A DNA stretch of 64,000 nucleotides. It comes from Quercus robur. Taxonomy: Eukaryota; Streptophyta; Magnoliopsida; Fagales; Fagaceae. Positions 35,599 through 46,597 of the stretch are shown piece after piece (the stretch's first letter is position 1; the number at the start of each line of letters is the position of its first letter). The position numbers were made by a program, and so were the translations under genes. The stretch is from the NCBI RefSeq assembly GCF_932294415.1, contig NC_065535.1, positions 81,303,862 through 81,367,861 of the forward strand, in the 5' to 3' direction. Under the pieces are notes generated by a model that ran no database searches, was not told the origin of the DNA, and worked only from the letters and a program-made list of their open reading frames with translations.

Positions 35599-36015
35599 CA
35601 CTACAAAAAATGCCACTGTAGGTACCCTATAGTGGCGTTTTCTAAAAACATTGCTATAGACTTATTTATAACCACGTTATAAGGGTTCTATAGTGGCGTT
35701 TTAAAATACTAGGTTTATAGCAGCGTTTTTATAGGTCTTGGGTCTTACAAGGGTCTATAGGTCCTTTAATTTTTTTTATAGAAAAACCCAACCAAAAAAA
35801 AAAAAAAAAAAAAAAAAGGGAGAACACCACTATAGGTCCTTTAAAAAAAGGAAAATCCAATTGAAAAAAAAAAAAAAAAAGGACCTATAGTGGCGTTCAT
35901 GAACGCCACTATAGGTCTTGGATCTTACAGGGGCTTATAGTGCTCATTTGAAATTTTAGGGACCAAAAGCACTTAATAGGCAAGTTTTAGGGGACCAATA
36001 GTGTAGTTTTGCCCC
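35599..36015. repeat. CACTA-like end with nested short palindromes
   Basis: It begins CACTACAAAAAATGCCACTG, the usual end motif of plant CACTA (CMC) elements. It continues with repeated CCTATAGTGGCG-type and CGCCACTATAGG-type motifs. A perfect 36-bp palindrome lies at 35882-35917. The far end is not defined; a TAGTGTAG near 35999-36006 is a possible terminus. Confidence 0.5.
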
Positions 36016-36272
36016 TTTTTTTTATACAAACTTGAAAGAATAAGAATTAAAATGAATCATTTCAAAGGATGATGACCATTTTGAATTATGGGGTAAAGGT
36101 TGAGGATTAAGTGTATATTTAAACCTTAATAATTTATTGGTTTTCATAATTAAAGGATGTTCGTATTTACTTAAAAAAATATTTATGTATACTTTGACTT
36201 TTTAAAAATAATAAAAAACTGTATTCAATATAATGTATTAAATGTAATTTAATTTGTAAGATGGTACACTCA

Positions 36273-36463
36273 GGCTGGGTTTGAATAGCAGCAGATGGTG
36301 CGTTTGCATTTTTTTTGGTTGGGTCCAGTGCACTGTTCGCGGGACCTGCAAGTACGGAATTTAGCAAAATCAACTTTAAAACTGGGCTACACGTCATTAA
36401 TCACACATTTAAAAATTATTTTGTTACAGTGTTTTCAGTAATAAACGGTATCCAAACAGATCC
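36273..36463. mobile_element. Tourist-like MITE, copy 4
   Basis: It starts GGCTGGGTTTGAATAG and ends with the reverse complement of GGATCTGTTTGGATACC. The flanks TCA and TTA differ at one base, so the duplication is imperfect. A second, partial family end (GGTATCCAAACAGACCC) lies at about 36553-36569. Confidence 0.5.
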
Positions 36464-36632
36464 TTATTAAGAAAATAAAACTAAAATTATATTATATTAT
36501 ATTATTGTGTAATAGTACAGTAAAATTTTGATTTTCATTTTTCAGTAATAAGCGGTATCCAAACAGACCCAGAAAATAAAACTAAAAAAATATTATATTA
36601 TATTATTGTGTAATAGTACAATAAAATTTTGG

Positions 36633-37411
36633 TTTTACATTGTTGCATCATCTGGCCCAAGATGAGTATTCCGCCATCTTTTCACTACATGGTTTATTGT
36701 GTTGTAGTGTTTATTTTTTTATTTTTTTTATTTTTTTTTATATAAATAAATTTAGAATTAATCAATTTTTTTTTTTTTAATTTTAAAATTAAAGTGACAA
36801 GTTGCTCCAATAGGATTTTTTTATAATTTGCATTTCCTTTGATCACACTTAAGATGCAAATGAAAAATTAAGTTAAATAGTATATTTCGAGTCTTCAAAA
36901 ATTAAGGGTTACGTGGTTCAGCCTAATGGCCTACGTTCATGAAGGAAATCTTAAAGGACTACATCTTTAATATATTAGAGTGTAGTACAAATCTTGTATT
37001 ACAATGAACTATAATATGGTATATATAATAGACTAAACCCTATACTAATAAACTTCTAGTACAAGTAAGAGATTTGGATTGTACACAAAGTAGAATTAGA
37101 CTTAGGTCTAGACTAATGAGCTAATATATTTCTAACAAATAGTACTCTAAAATTATTCTGTAGAATAGTTTTACATTGTTGCATCATCTGGCCCAAGATG
37201 AGTATTCCGCCATCTTTTCACTACATGGTTTATTGTGTTGTAGTGTTTTTTTTTTTTTTTAAATATTTAAAATTAATCAATTTTTTTTTAAAATTTTAAA
37301 ATTAAAGTGACAAGTTGCTCCAATAGGATTTTGTTATAATTTGCATTTCCTTTGATCACACTTAAGATGCAAATGAAAAATTAAGTTAAATAGTATATTT
37401 CGAGTCTTCAA
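36633..37411. repeat. Two direct repeats of about 250 bp flanking an LTR fragment
   Basis: Copy 1 (36633-36898) and copy 2 (37169-37411) share TTTTACATTGTTGCATCATC, CTGGCCCAAGATGAGTATTC and GATGCAAATGAAAAATTAAG, with differences mainly in homopolymers. Between them lies an inverted LTR fragment (36903-37137) of the same family as the TRIM at 43934-44827 (AAAGGACTACATCTTTAATA, TATATTTCTAACA end). Confidence 0.7.
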
Positions 37412-38600
37412 TAATTTGTTTTTAAAAAAAGAAGTCTTCAATTATTTTGAGATTAATATCATGTAAACTAATTCTCCACAAATGTTAAAATGAATATATT
37501 ATACTTAATTAATCCTTAACAATATTAGTAACCACAAAATTTCTAATTGATTTTTATTTTTCATTAATTTCTCTTTATATCCATAATCTAATAATGGACA
37601 AAACTTAGGTACAATACCTTAGGTGCTGTTCTTTAGGTTCATTTTTTAAGATTCAGCCATGTGGCTACTTAACTAGAAAATGTACTTCTATCCCATGAGA
37701 AAAAATCCACATGATAGAATCTTAAAAGAGGAATTTAAGGAATAACATCTAAGTATTGTACCTAACTCTTGCTAATCTAGTAATAATACTTCACATGCTT
37801 ATTTGTTAGTTTTATATATTGGTAAATTGGGCATTCATTACACAAGAAACAACAAAAAAACAAAGCACAAGTCAGAACATTCTAACCCCCAATCATCTGC
37901 TTCAAGCTAAGTTACAACCAAAGTAGGTGGATAAACTCATAAACATAACAAACAAAAGCCAAAGACCAGGAAGTTTGTTAGTTTTTATAATTATTCTTTT
38001 GTTAACATTTTATAAATATTTTATATTACATGCAATGGATTACACCCGTCCAGCATTTTGGAAAAAAAAAAAGAAAACAACTTTTCTCTATTTCTTTATA
38101 AAATATTCCCCTTCTCCATTGGGCCTAAAGATGGGAGTAGTTATTGACATTAGAGCATCAATTCAAGAAAGCCATATAACCAAACCTAAACAATTTGTTT
38201 TATACAAAGTAGGAAAGTGAGATCTACACTCAAAATTATCCTCAAGAATGAAACCTAAACCGTGTTATTAAAATCACACAAGACTCTTAACCAAGTGTCA
38301 AGAGCTCTAAAAGTTTTATTAAAAAAAATAAAAAAAAACTTAGCAAAAGGCCGAACTTAGCAAAAACTCATATACCTAAGAAAGGAACCATTCGATAAAA
38401 CCCAGGCCCAGCTTTACCTTATCAGTGTAGGTCACTTGCCCACATTATATACTTTTACTTTTTTAGTACATGCAAAAGCTACCAAAATTGTTACTAATTA
38501 AATTAGCACTACGCATTGCCGTTTTACAAAACACAAATGCACTTTAAAATACAACAATTCCCACGCGCGGTCACAGCTTGTGGTAACCGGCTTCTAAAAT
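37412..38600. other. Intergenic DNA upstream of the receptor kinase
   Basis: No gene was found. The last part before 38600 contains CACGCGCGGTCACAG. It grades into the presumed promoter of the gene at 39061. Confidence 0.4.
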
Positions 38601-39060
38601 AAAGAAGTTACAAATTTCAGTCCAACGTGAAAAAAGTAGGTATCCATCGATTTCAACGAACGTCACGCGCCGTAAGCACGCGTAAGGAACTTAAAAAATA
38701 CGTTGTTTTTCTGAAATTTACTGCAACAATTAAAAAAAAAAAAGAAAAACGTTTCCACTTTGCCAGCACATACTGCTGCTATTCTCTCTCTCTTTTTCTC
38801 TCACAGCTTTATTTTTTTCACTTTGCAACCTCGTGATACCTAAAATACCTTCTATCTTACAAAAGCCTCTCACTCTTGAGCTCACATAGCTCTCTCTCTC
38901 TCTCTCTTTCTCATATGAAATTTCGACGGAAAACAGCTTTTGGGATTGTCCGAAACCGTCATTACAAAACAAGCATGTAGAAGATAAGAGAGAGAGAGAG
39001 AGATTGTTTTTCATTCTTTGTTGTTTTCGTTTTGTTTGGGTTTGAGAATTTGATACCCAA
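38601..39060 (+). promoter_or_regulatory. Presumed promoter and 5' UTR of the receptor kinase
   Basis: This stretch holds ACGTCACGCGCC and CACGCGTAAGG motifs near 38661-38687, which are CGCG/ACGT-type plant cis elements. CT tracts (38778-38802 and 38891-38908) and a GA tract (38989-39002) follow and end just before the ATG. Such pyrimidine/purine tracts are common in plant core promoters and leaders. The transcription start cannot be fixed from sequence. Confidence 0.4.
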
Positions 39061-42000
39061 ATGGCGGCAGTGGGTTTTGACTCTGGGTCAGTGTGGTTAT
39101 TGTGCTTCGTATCGCTGCTTTTACTACTGAGTGGGCGAGTTAACACTGAGCCGACTCAGGACAAGCAAGCTCTCCTTGCTTTTCTCAACCAGACCCCACA
39201 CGCGAACCGCGTACAATGGAACTCGTCTGACTCAGCCTGCAACTGGTTCGGAGTCGAGTGCGACCCTAATCGTAGCTTCGTGTACTCCGTTCGTTTACCA
39301 GGGGTTGGGTTAGTGGGTGCGATTCCAGCCAACACACTCGGCCGGCTGAGTCAACTCCGAGTTCTGAGTCTCCGTGCAAACCGTCTCTCCGGCGAGATCC
39401 CCTCAGATTTCTCCAACTTGACTCTCCTCCGTAGCCTGTACGTTCAAGACAACGCGCTCACGGGCGAGTTCCCAGCCGGGTTGACTCGGCTAACTCGGCT
39501 GACTCGTCTCGATCTCTCATCCAACAATTTCACAGGTCCAATCCCATTCTCAATCAACAACCTCACCCACTTGACCGGTCTGTTTTTAGAAAACAACGGC
39601 TTCTCCGGCGCGCTACCTAGTATTTCAGCCCCTTTGGTTAACTTCAACGTGTCCAACAACAACCTCAACGGTTCGATCCCTCAAACGTTGTCGAAATTCG
39701 ACGCTTCCGCATTCGCCGGAAACGTAGATCTATGTGGGAAACCGCTCAATAATCAGTGCAGCCCATTCTTTCCTTCACCAGCTCCATCACCCAACCCCGA
39801 AAACCCGCCTCCGAACCCGTCTCATAAAAAGTCCAAAAAACTATCCAAAGGCGCTAAAATCGCAATCGGAGTCGCCGCGGGTTTACTAGCTTTAATCCTA
39901 TTGCTAATCCTCTTCCTCTGCCTCAAAAAACGACACCGTCGCCGACAAACAGCTAAGCCACCAAAGCCTCCGTCAACGACGGCACGCACCGTAGCGGCGG
40001 AGGCTGGAACGTCGTCGTCTAAGGAAGACATAACAGGTGGTTCCATTGAGGCTGAGAGGAACAAGCTGGTTTTCTTTGAAGGTGGGGTTTATAGCTTTGA
40101 CTTGGAGGACTTGCTGAGAGCCTCGGCGGAAGTGTTGGGTAAAGGGAGCGTGGGGACGTCGTACAAGGCGGTGTTGGAGGAAGGGACCACCGTGGTGGTG
40201 AAGCGGCTCAAGGATGTGTCGGTGAGCAAGAGAGAGTTCGATATGCAAATGGAGGTTCTGGGAAAGATCAAACACCAGAATGTGGTTCCTCTCCGGGCGT
40301 TTTATTATTCCAAGGATGAGAAATTGCTCGTCTATGATTTCATGGCTGCTGGAAGCTTGTCTGCTCTTCTTCACGGTATCATTTCAACCTTTCCCTTTTT
40401 TTTTTTTTTTTTTTTTTTCTTCAATTTGCATTCATGGAAATGGTAATTTTTGAAGTATAATTTTTTTTTTTTTTTTTTTGTGCACAGAATAATTTAGTTT
40501 TTATATTTTTATTAATGAGGTATATGAATTATTTTTTGATATACCATAATTGGAGTGTCTCTGTTAAAAACACGAGTATCAATTAAGCTATGTCAAGATG
40601 TCACAGTTAACAGTTAAAAATACGAGGTATCAATTGAGCTATTAGGCTATGTCAAGATGTCACAGTTAACCGTTGTATTAATTGAGGTACAAAGATCTCG
40701 ACGTGGAATATGGGTTATTGGTGTGGAGTGTGGACATTTTGATTTTTTGTAATATGCTAACGATTTTTCTAAAGAAAAAAATTTGGATTAGTCTTTTGGT
40801 CGAATCTTGACCGTCGAGAAGGTCCAGCTGTTGCAGTCATGGAAAGTATGTTTTTTTTTTTTACTTTTTAGAGTGGATTAAATATCTTATTTTGTTTGAT
40901 CTCTAGTGGATAAATTATTAAGCACATGCATAATATCTTATTTTGTTTGATCTCTAGTGGATAAATATCTGTGTTGCATTATGTCTAAGTGACACTATGG
41001 AGGGGTATTAATATTATAATTAGAAAATTGGGGGGGATTATTGTGGAGAAATGTTTCTAATTATAATTAGAGAAATGTTTCTAATTTTCTAACCAGCGCA
41101 GAGTGCGCATATTCCACTGTTTAATTCCCGGACCAGTGCAAACATTCCAAGAGTGTGACCTACGTTTTTTCGCCACCTACATTACAACACGCCCTCATGA
41201 TGTAGCATTAATAAGTCACCGACATCATTTTGCACTTTTCCTTTTTTTTATTCATCTAGTTAACTTTTGCACTTTCTCTTTCTTTTTTGTTTTTGTTGAA
41301 TTTTTTAATTGCAATTCACTCATTTACCTTGCCTTTTGGGAGGAATATTTGACCATTTCTCTTGTGCACACACAAGCCATCCTTATTTACAACATAGCTT
41401 ATGCACCCAAAGATAAAATATCTTTTTTATTTTTTTTGCCGACTTGTTATGCTATGCACCCAAATCATAATTCCATCTAGGTGTACCAAATTTTGATGGA
41501 GTAATAAATTGGTTAGTTGGTTTATTCTTTGGCACCATATAATTTAATTTAGTACGTACCTATTTGTCTGGACCGAATGCACCAACATAGGCATGATTGG
41601 CATTTTAGATTAGACTTTTTCTTTTCTTCTTAAAAAATTTAATAGTTTGATTTAGTCAAGTACATTCATGCGTGACCAATTCCTGTGATTGGTATTTTTG
41701 CATTTGCAGGGAGCAGAGGGTCAGGTCGGACACCACTAGACTGGGACAACCGGATGAAAATAGCACTAAGCGCGGCAAGAGGTTTAACCCACCTACATGT
41801 GTCGGGAAAAGTAGTTCACGGCAACATAAAGTCCTCGAACATCCTCCTCCGGCCCGACCAGGAGGCATCCGTTTCGGACTTCGGGCTCAACCCATTGTTC
41901 GGTGCCACGACCACCCCGAACCGTGTCGCGGGCTACCGTGCACCAGAGGTGGTCGAAACCCGTAAGGTCACGTTCAAGTCTGATGTGTACAGTTTTGGCG

Positions 42001-42359
42001 TATTGTTGCTAGAGCTATTAACTGGGAAAGCACCAAACCAAGCTTCATTGGGTGAGGAAGGCATTGATCTTCCTAGGTGGGTGCAATCAGTTGTAAGAGA
42101 AGAATGGACAGCTGAGGTATTTGATGTGGAGTTGATAAGGTACCCTAACATTGAGGAAGAGATGGTACAATTGTTACAAATAGCAATGGCATGTGTTTCA
42201 ACCGTACCCGATCAAAGACCATCAATGCAAGAGGTGCTGCGTATGATGGAAGATATGAATAGAGGTGAGACTGATGATGGATTGCGACAGTCGTCTGATG
42301 ATCCATCAAAAGGATCAGAGGGTCAAACCCCTCCCCCTGAGTCAAGGACTCCACCTTAG
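39061..42359 (+). CDS. Inactive LRR receptor-like kinase, At2g26730 type
   Basis: Two exons, 39061-40375 and 41710-42359, join across a 1334-bp GT-AG intron into 654 residues. The protein has a signal peptide (1-30), an LRR N-cap (residues 38-69, CNWFGVEC), about five LRRs, a proline-rich linker, a membrane span (266-288, [20 protein letters not shown]) and a kinase domain from about residue 343. The ATP-site lysine is present (VVVKRL, 381). The HRD motif is HGN (475-477), lacking the catalytic aspartate, while DFG (495-497) is kept. The family (RLK subfamily III, probable inactive receptor kinases) matches in length and intron position: the join LLHG/SRGSGR is where these genes are usually split. 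Such proteins act at the plasma membrane, probably as scaffolds or co-receptors; the ligand is unknown. The start is the first ATG, directly before the signal peptide. The gene appears intact. Confidence 0.93.
40376..41709 (+). other. Intron of the receptor kinase
   Basis: The donor is CACG/GTATCA and the acceptor TTTGCAG/GGAGC. The intron is AT-rich with T runs (40398-40418, 40461-40479). It also holds short direct repeats: GTCAAGATGTCACAGTTAAC twice near 40590-40670, and TATCTTATTTTGTTTGATCT twice near 40890-40955. Confidence 0.85.
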
Positions 42360-43929
42360 GAAAAGGAATTCTTGGAATTTTGGAAAAGCCTGGAGAGAAA
42401 AAAAGCAAAAGATAACATGGTGGCCGGTCTTCAAAAAAGAAAAAAAAAATCTGCACAGTGCGTAAGTAATGGAGTTGGAATGCGCAGTTGATTGGGGAGT
42501 CAAGGATTCAGGGTGGTCCAATCCAATATGTGTTTTTCATTTTCATTTTCATTTTTTTGAGTTTATTTTTATTTTTTATTTTGAAAAGTTTAATTTGCAA
42601 TGATTTTTACAGGTGAAGGAAGTTGAATTGTTTATGAAGGGGGGTTGGGGAGTTCCATGAACTGATTGGAATTGACCATTTGATGGATTTTTAGTTGGGT
42701 TTTTTTTTTTTTTTCTTTTTTTTTTTAATTATTGATTCTTTCCCTATATAACTTTATTGTTCATAATTTCTGCCTATTAAATTTAGTCATTTTGTTTTTT
42801 ACACAATATTTTATTAGATTTTTGTTTTGTTTTTACTCTAGTGCAGCCAACTGGGAATTGAAGAAAACGTCTTAAAATTTCAGCCACTTGTTCTTCATGT
42901 ATAAGGCCAAATGAAGAATTGTTCTCTTCTATGTTTCTTTGTAGGACCTGCGGAAACTAGGAAGGTCGCAAAAAAGTTTTAGTAGAATTTACCAAGAAAA
43001 GTTATGCACATTGCATGCGTGGTTCTTTTTGCTCTGGGCTCACATGGGTACTCTTACATGTTCACATGGCCCATTATTTCTACGGAGGAGAGCGTATTTA
43101 TGTTACATCCATGCTATGATTAAACCTTATTGTATTTCAAAACCATTTTTTTGGATATGAAATATGATTGTGTGTTTTCTTCTAAAAAAAAAAATATGAT
43201 TGTGTGTTACTTACATTTTTGGGTATTCAATTTTGGGTCCCACTCCGTCCTTGTGGGCAGAAATTGCTTTATTAATCACACCGTTCAGCCCGGTATCAGC
43301 GGTGCCGGTAGGTGGTTGAGGGATTATTGTGGTGGCGGGACCATCCTTGGTAGGTCTGAGTAAAGATAGCTAGCCACGTGGTGGAAAAGCAAAGGCTGTG
43401 ATATGGGGGTAGATTTGGCAATGTGGGTAGAATTTTGTCCCTTTATGTGTAGGAATAGTGGCAAAATGGGTGGCGTACAGGCTGGCAGGCCTCTTCTTAT
43501 CTGACACACTCTTTGACCCAGCGAGTGTGTCAGCCGTTGATTCTCGACACCCAATACCCCACCATGACTTGCTCTGCTTTTCAATTTCATCCAGAACCCC
43601 CTTTGGGTCACCCAATCTCCGTCTTACTTTGTACTATTTGAGTTCTTTTATAAAAACATATTTTGACACAATTTGTACGTTCAAGAGTAGAGTTTAGGAA
43701 TTAAAAATATCTTGATACGATGATAAATAGTAATTATTTAGAGCGAATGATATAGGTCCAAACTCAAAACTAACTTTAAAATTTTTTACATTTTTTAATG
43801 CTTGGTTGGATTACATTATATACACATAATATCATTACTTGTACTAGTGAAAATTAATCTAATTCTTACTTGACATATACTAGTTGTTGCAAAATGTGTG
43901 AAAAGTGTGTCACAAGAATTTTAGAGTAC
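42360..43929. other. 3' flank of the receptor kinase; intergenic
   Basis: The likely 3' UTR lies in the first few hundred bases. A less AT-rich island at 43210-43620 has overlapping open frames on both strands but no recognisable domain. A palindromic G-box CCACGTGG lies at 43374-43381. Confidence 0.4.
43374..43381. promoter_or_regulatory. G-box motif CCACGTGG
   Basis: A perfect palindromic G-box lies in a locally GC-richer island. G-boxes bind bZIP/bHLH factors in plants. No gene start is visible next to it, so a regulatory role here is unproven. Confidence 0.25.
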
Positions 43930-43933
43930 TATT

Positions 43934-44827
43934 TGTTAGAGATATATTAGCCCATTAACATAGGCTCAAGTCTAATTCTATTTCGTGTGTAATCCAAGTC
44001 TCTTACTTGCACTGAAAGTTTATTAGTATAGGGTTTAGTCTATTATATATACCATATTATGGTTTATTGTAATACAGAATCTGTACTATACTTTAATATA
44101 TTAAAGATGTAGTCCTTTAGGATTTCCTCTGTGAACGTAGGTCATTAGGTTGAACCATGTAACCCTTGTGTTTTTGTGTTCTTATTTTATACTTCCTTAT
44201 CATAGCCAATATTTAACATGGTATAAGAGCCACCTTCCTGTGGCTATAGTTTTCTGTCTTCTGTCTTATGGTGTGTTTAAGAGCAATTTTTATCCTCTTC
44301 GGTGTTTTTTCATTGCATTCATCTTCTTTAACTTCTCACTGCTGGCGTCAAAACTCTCCAGTATAGTCATGTTACCATTAGAAGTCGCATCAACACTGCA
44401 AGATCATTGCCTTTCTTAAACCACCATCACAGAGCCAAACTTCATTCAAGGGATCTTCTCAACTTTATCAAATCTCAAGGTTTCATCTTGAGTTTGAGAG
44501 GGGGTGTTAGAGATATATTAGTCTATTAGCATAGTCTCAAGTCTAATTCTATTTTGTGTGCAAGTCAAGTCTCTTACTTGTACCAGAAGTTTATTAGTCT
44601 AGAGTTTAGTCTACTATATATATCCATGTCATGGTTCATTGAAATATAAGATTTGTACTATAGTCTAATATATTAAAGATGTAACCCTTTAAGGTTTTCC
44701 CTGTGGACGTAGGTTGTTAGACTGAACCACGTAACTCTCATGTTTTTGTATTCCTATTTTATGCTTCATTCTTCCACATCTATACAAACATATTTAATAT
44801 GGAGTATATTATAACTAATATTTAACA
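43934..44827 (+). mobile_element. TRIM (terminal-repeat retrotransposon in miniature)
   Basis: LTR 1 (43934-44218) begins TGTTAGAGATATATTAG and ends ATATTTAACA. The PBS TGGTATAAGAGCC follows immediately (44219-44231). A short interior without coding ends in the purine tract TTTGAGAGGGGG, followed by LTR 2 (44505-44827), which has a small insertion near its end. The flanks CTATT and CCATT form a 5-bp duplication with one mismatch. With no gag or pol, it would depend on another Copia-type element. Confidence 0.85.
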
Positions 44828-45981
44828 CCATTTGATATTGAATTGAACTTCCAGGAATTGGCTCGAGTGATTAATTTTGATTATGCATTAGTTCATGACA
44901 GAATTCTAAGCTGTTTAATAATTAATTAATTGTGTTAGTATAAAGACAAAAAAATCAGCTGATATTAAGGTGGAAAAAAAAGAGTCTAATTAACCCACAC
45001 ATGACCAAAAGTCTAATTAATAACCGATTGCTAAGTTGACACTGGACATTGACCAAAAGTTTATGTAATTTAATTAATCCTTCGTGGTCAGCTTTACATC
45101 ACTCCTCAAGCGGGTTTTTATACGTAATTTTGACCACAATAACTTTATTGTTGAATATTGTTCACGGATTAATGTTGTGGTGGTTACTTACTTGAGATAG
45201 GTAAGGGATGATTGTATCCAAATGGCTCTAAGGCACGAAGTTCTAATCTGTTAGCCCAAGCAAGAATATAGCTACCCTCGAGATGAAGTCAAGGGACTCA
45301 TATTAGGCGGTAAAATTCACCGTAGTTACATACCGATCTCTAATGGCCTAATTGAAGACATCCAGCCCCTAATCTAAAGGTGAATTTTGCCATGTTCTAA
45401 AGTTCAAGGACTCAGCAGCATCATGGTCACGGTTTGGGGAAGTCATGAGGATGACTCAAATGATAGAAGTAAGGCGTAAATGCAAGACAAATTTAGGGCA
45501 AGCGAAAGATTCTAATAGACAAATCAAATCTTGAATTCTATGGTGGCATGTGTGAACAATTACACGAAAAGTCTCATGGTCATTGGATAGCTTCATCTTA
45601 TCAATAATCGATAGTAAGAACTTGCCTTATCTTTCTCATATCTTCACATAATGAATAAAGCCAAGTCTTCCTCTGATTATAAGAAATTTTTTTTTTTCAA
45701 AACATTTGAATTCAGCCCTTATAGATCTAATCATAATCATAAGTGTCATTAAATTCAAGATAGTCATATGGTACACACATAACATTAATTACCCATTTTC
45801 TCATCCATATGGCATTAAGAACACCATCGGGGTGAAACCTTGTCCTCACATTTGTTACCTCATAATCCTTAGAAGCACCCAAAAATTTTAAGATTATGAC
45901 CAGCCAACATATTTGAGATCACTTGCGCTCCTTTAGGTCCAACAAAATTGATCAAATGAGTCAAGTATATTAGGTGTATGA
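44828..45981. other. Intergenic DNA
   Basis: No gene, RNA or element boundary was recognised in this stretch. Confidence 0.45.
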
Positions 45982-45989
45982 GTATGACT

Positions 45990-46589
45990 AGTGGCGGAGC
46001 TAAGATTTGAGTTGGGGGGGGGGAATTTATATATGATATATGCACTTACACAAATTTTTATGTGAATATATAATATTTGAGATCAATTTGAAAAATTAAA
46101 AGCTATTCATTTAAATACTAAGTGATATTTAATGTAATTATGCAAAAAAAAATAAAAAACTACAAACAAAAAAAGTTTATTCATAATATTGTATTTATCT
46201 ATTGAGATATTTCTAACATGAGTGATCTATTTTTATTTTTTTATTTTTTATGAATGCAACTATTAGTAGTTAGATAGACACTGAGTGTAATATATGTACA
46301 TTTCTATTATTTTGGTTAATATGTTTCCATAAATTTTTTAAATTATAATATGTTAGGGACGAACTAAAAAAATTTCAGTGCAAAGTGTGTTAGTGGAGGA
46401 CTTAAGATTCCTCAATAGTTTATTTAGAAATTATACTCTGTTTTAAGGTTAAAGAAACAAAGTGACATTTAAAAAACCAAAAAAAAGAAAAAAGATAGGG
46501 GTATTTAATAATTTAAGGTATTTTTTGGACGGGCTGAGGGGTGGGGGGCGATTCCCCCCGACCCCCGACCCCCCTGGCTCCGCCCTTGT
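45990..46589. mobile_element. hAT-like non-autonomous element (600 bp)
   Basis: The left end AGTGGCGGAGCTAAGA and the reverse complement of the right end ACAAGGGCGGAGCCAGG are inverted. Just inside lie a G run (46014-46023) and, at the other end, GGGGGGCGATTCCCCCCGAC. The 8-bp duplication GTATGACT at 45982-45989 and 46590-46597 is perfect, pointing to a hAT-type transposase. The interior is AT-rich and non-coding. Confidence 0.72.
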
Positions 46590-46597
46590 GTATGACT

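Noticed and set aside
43324..43615. Overlapping - strand frames of 81-95 residues in a GC-richer island
   Set aside because: No recognisable domain, two competing frames and no splice support. It could be a promoter-like island instead.
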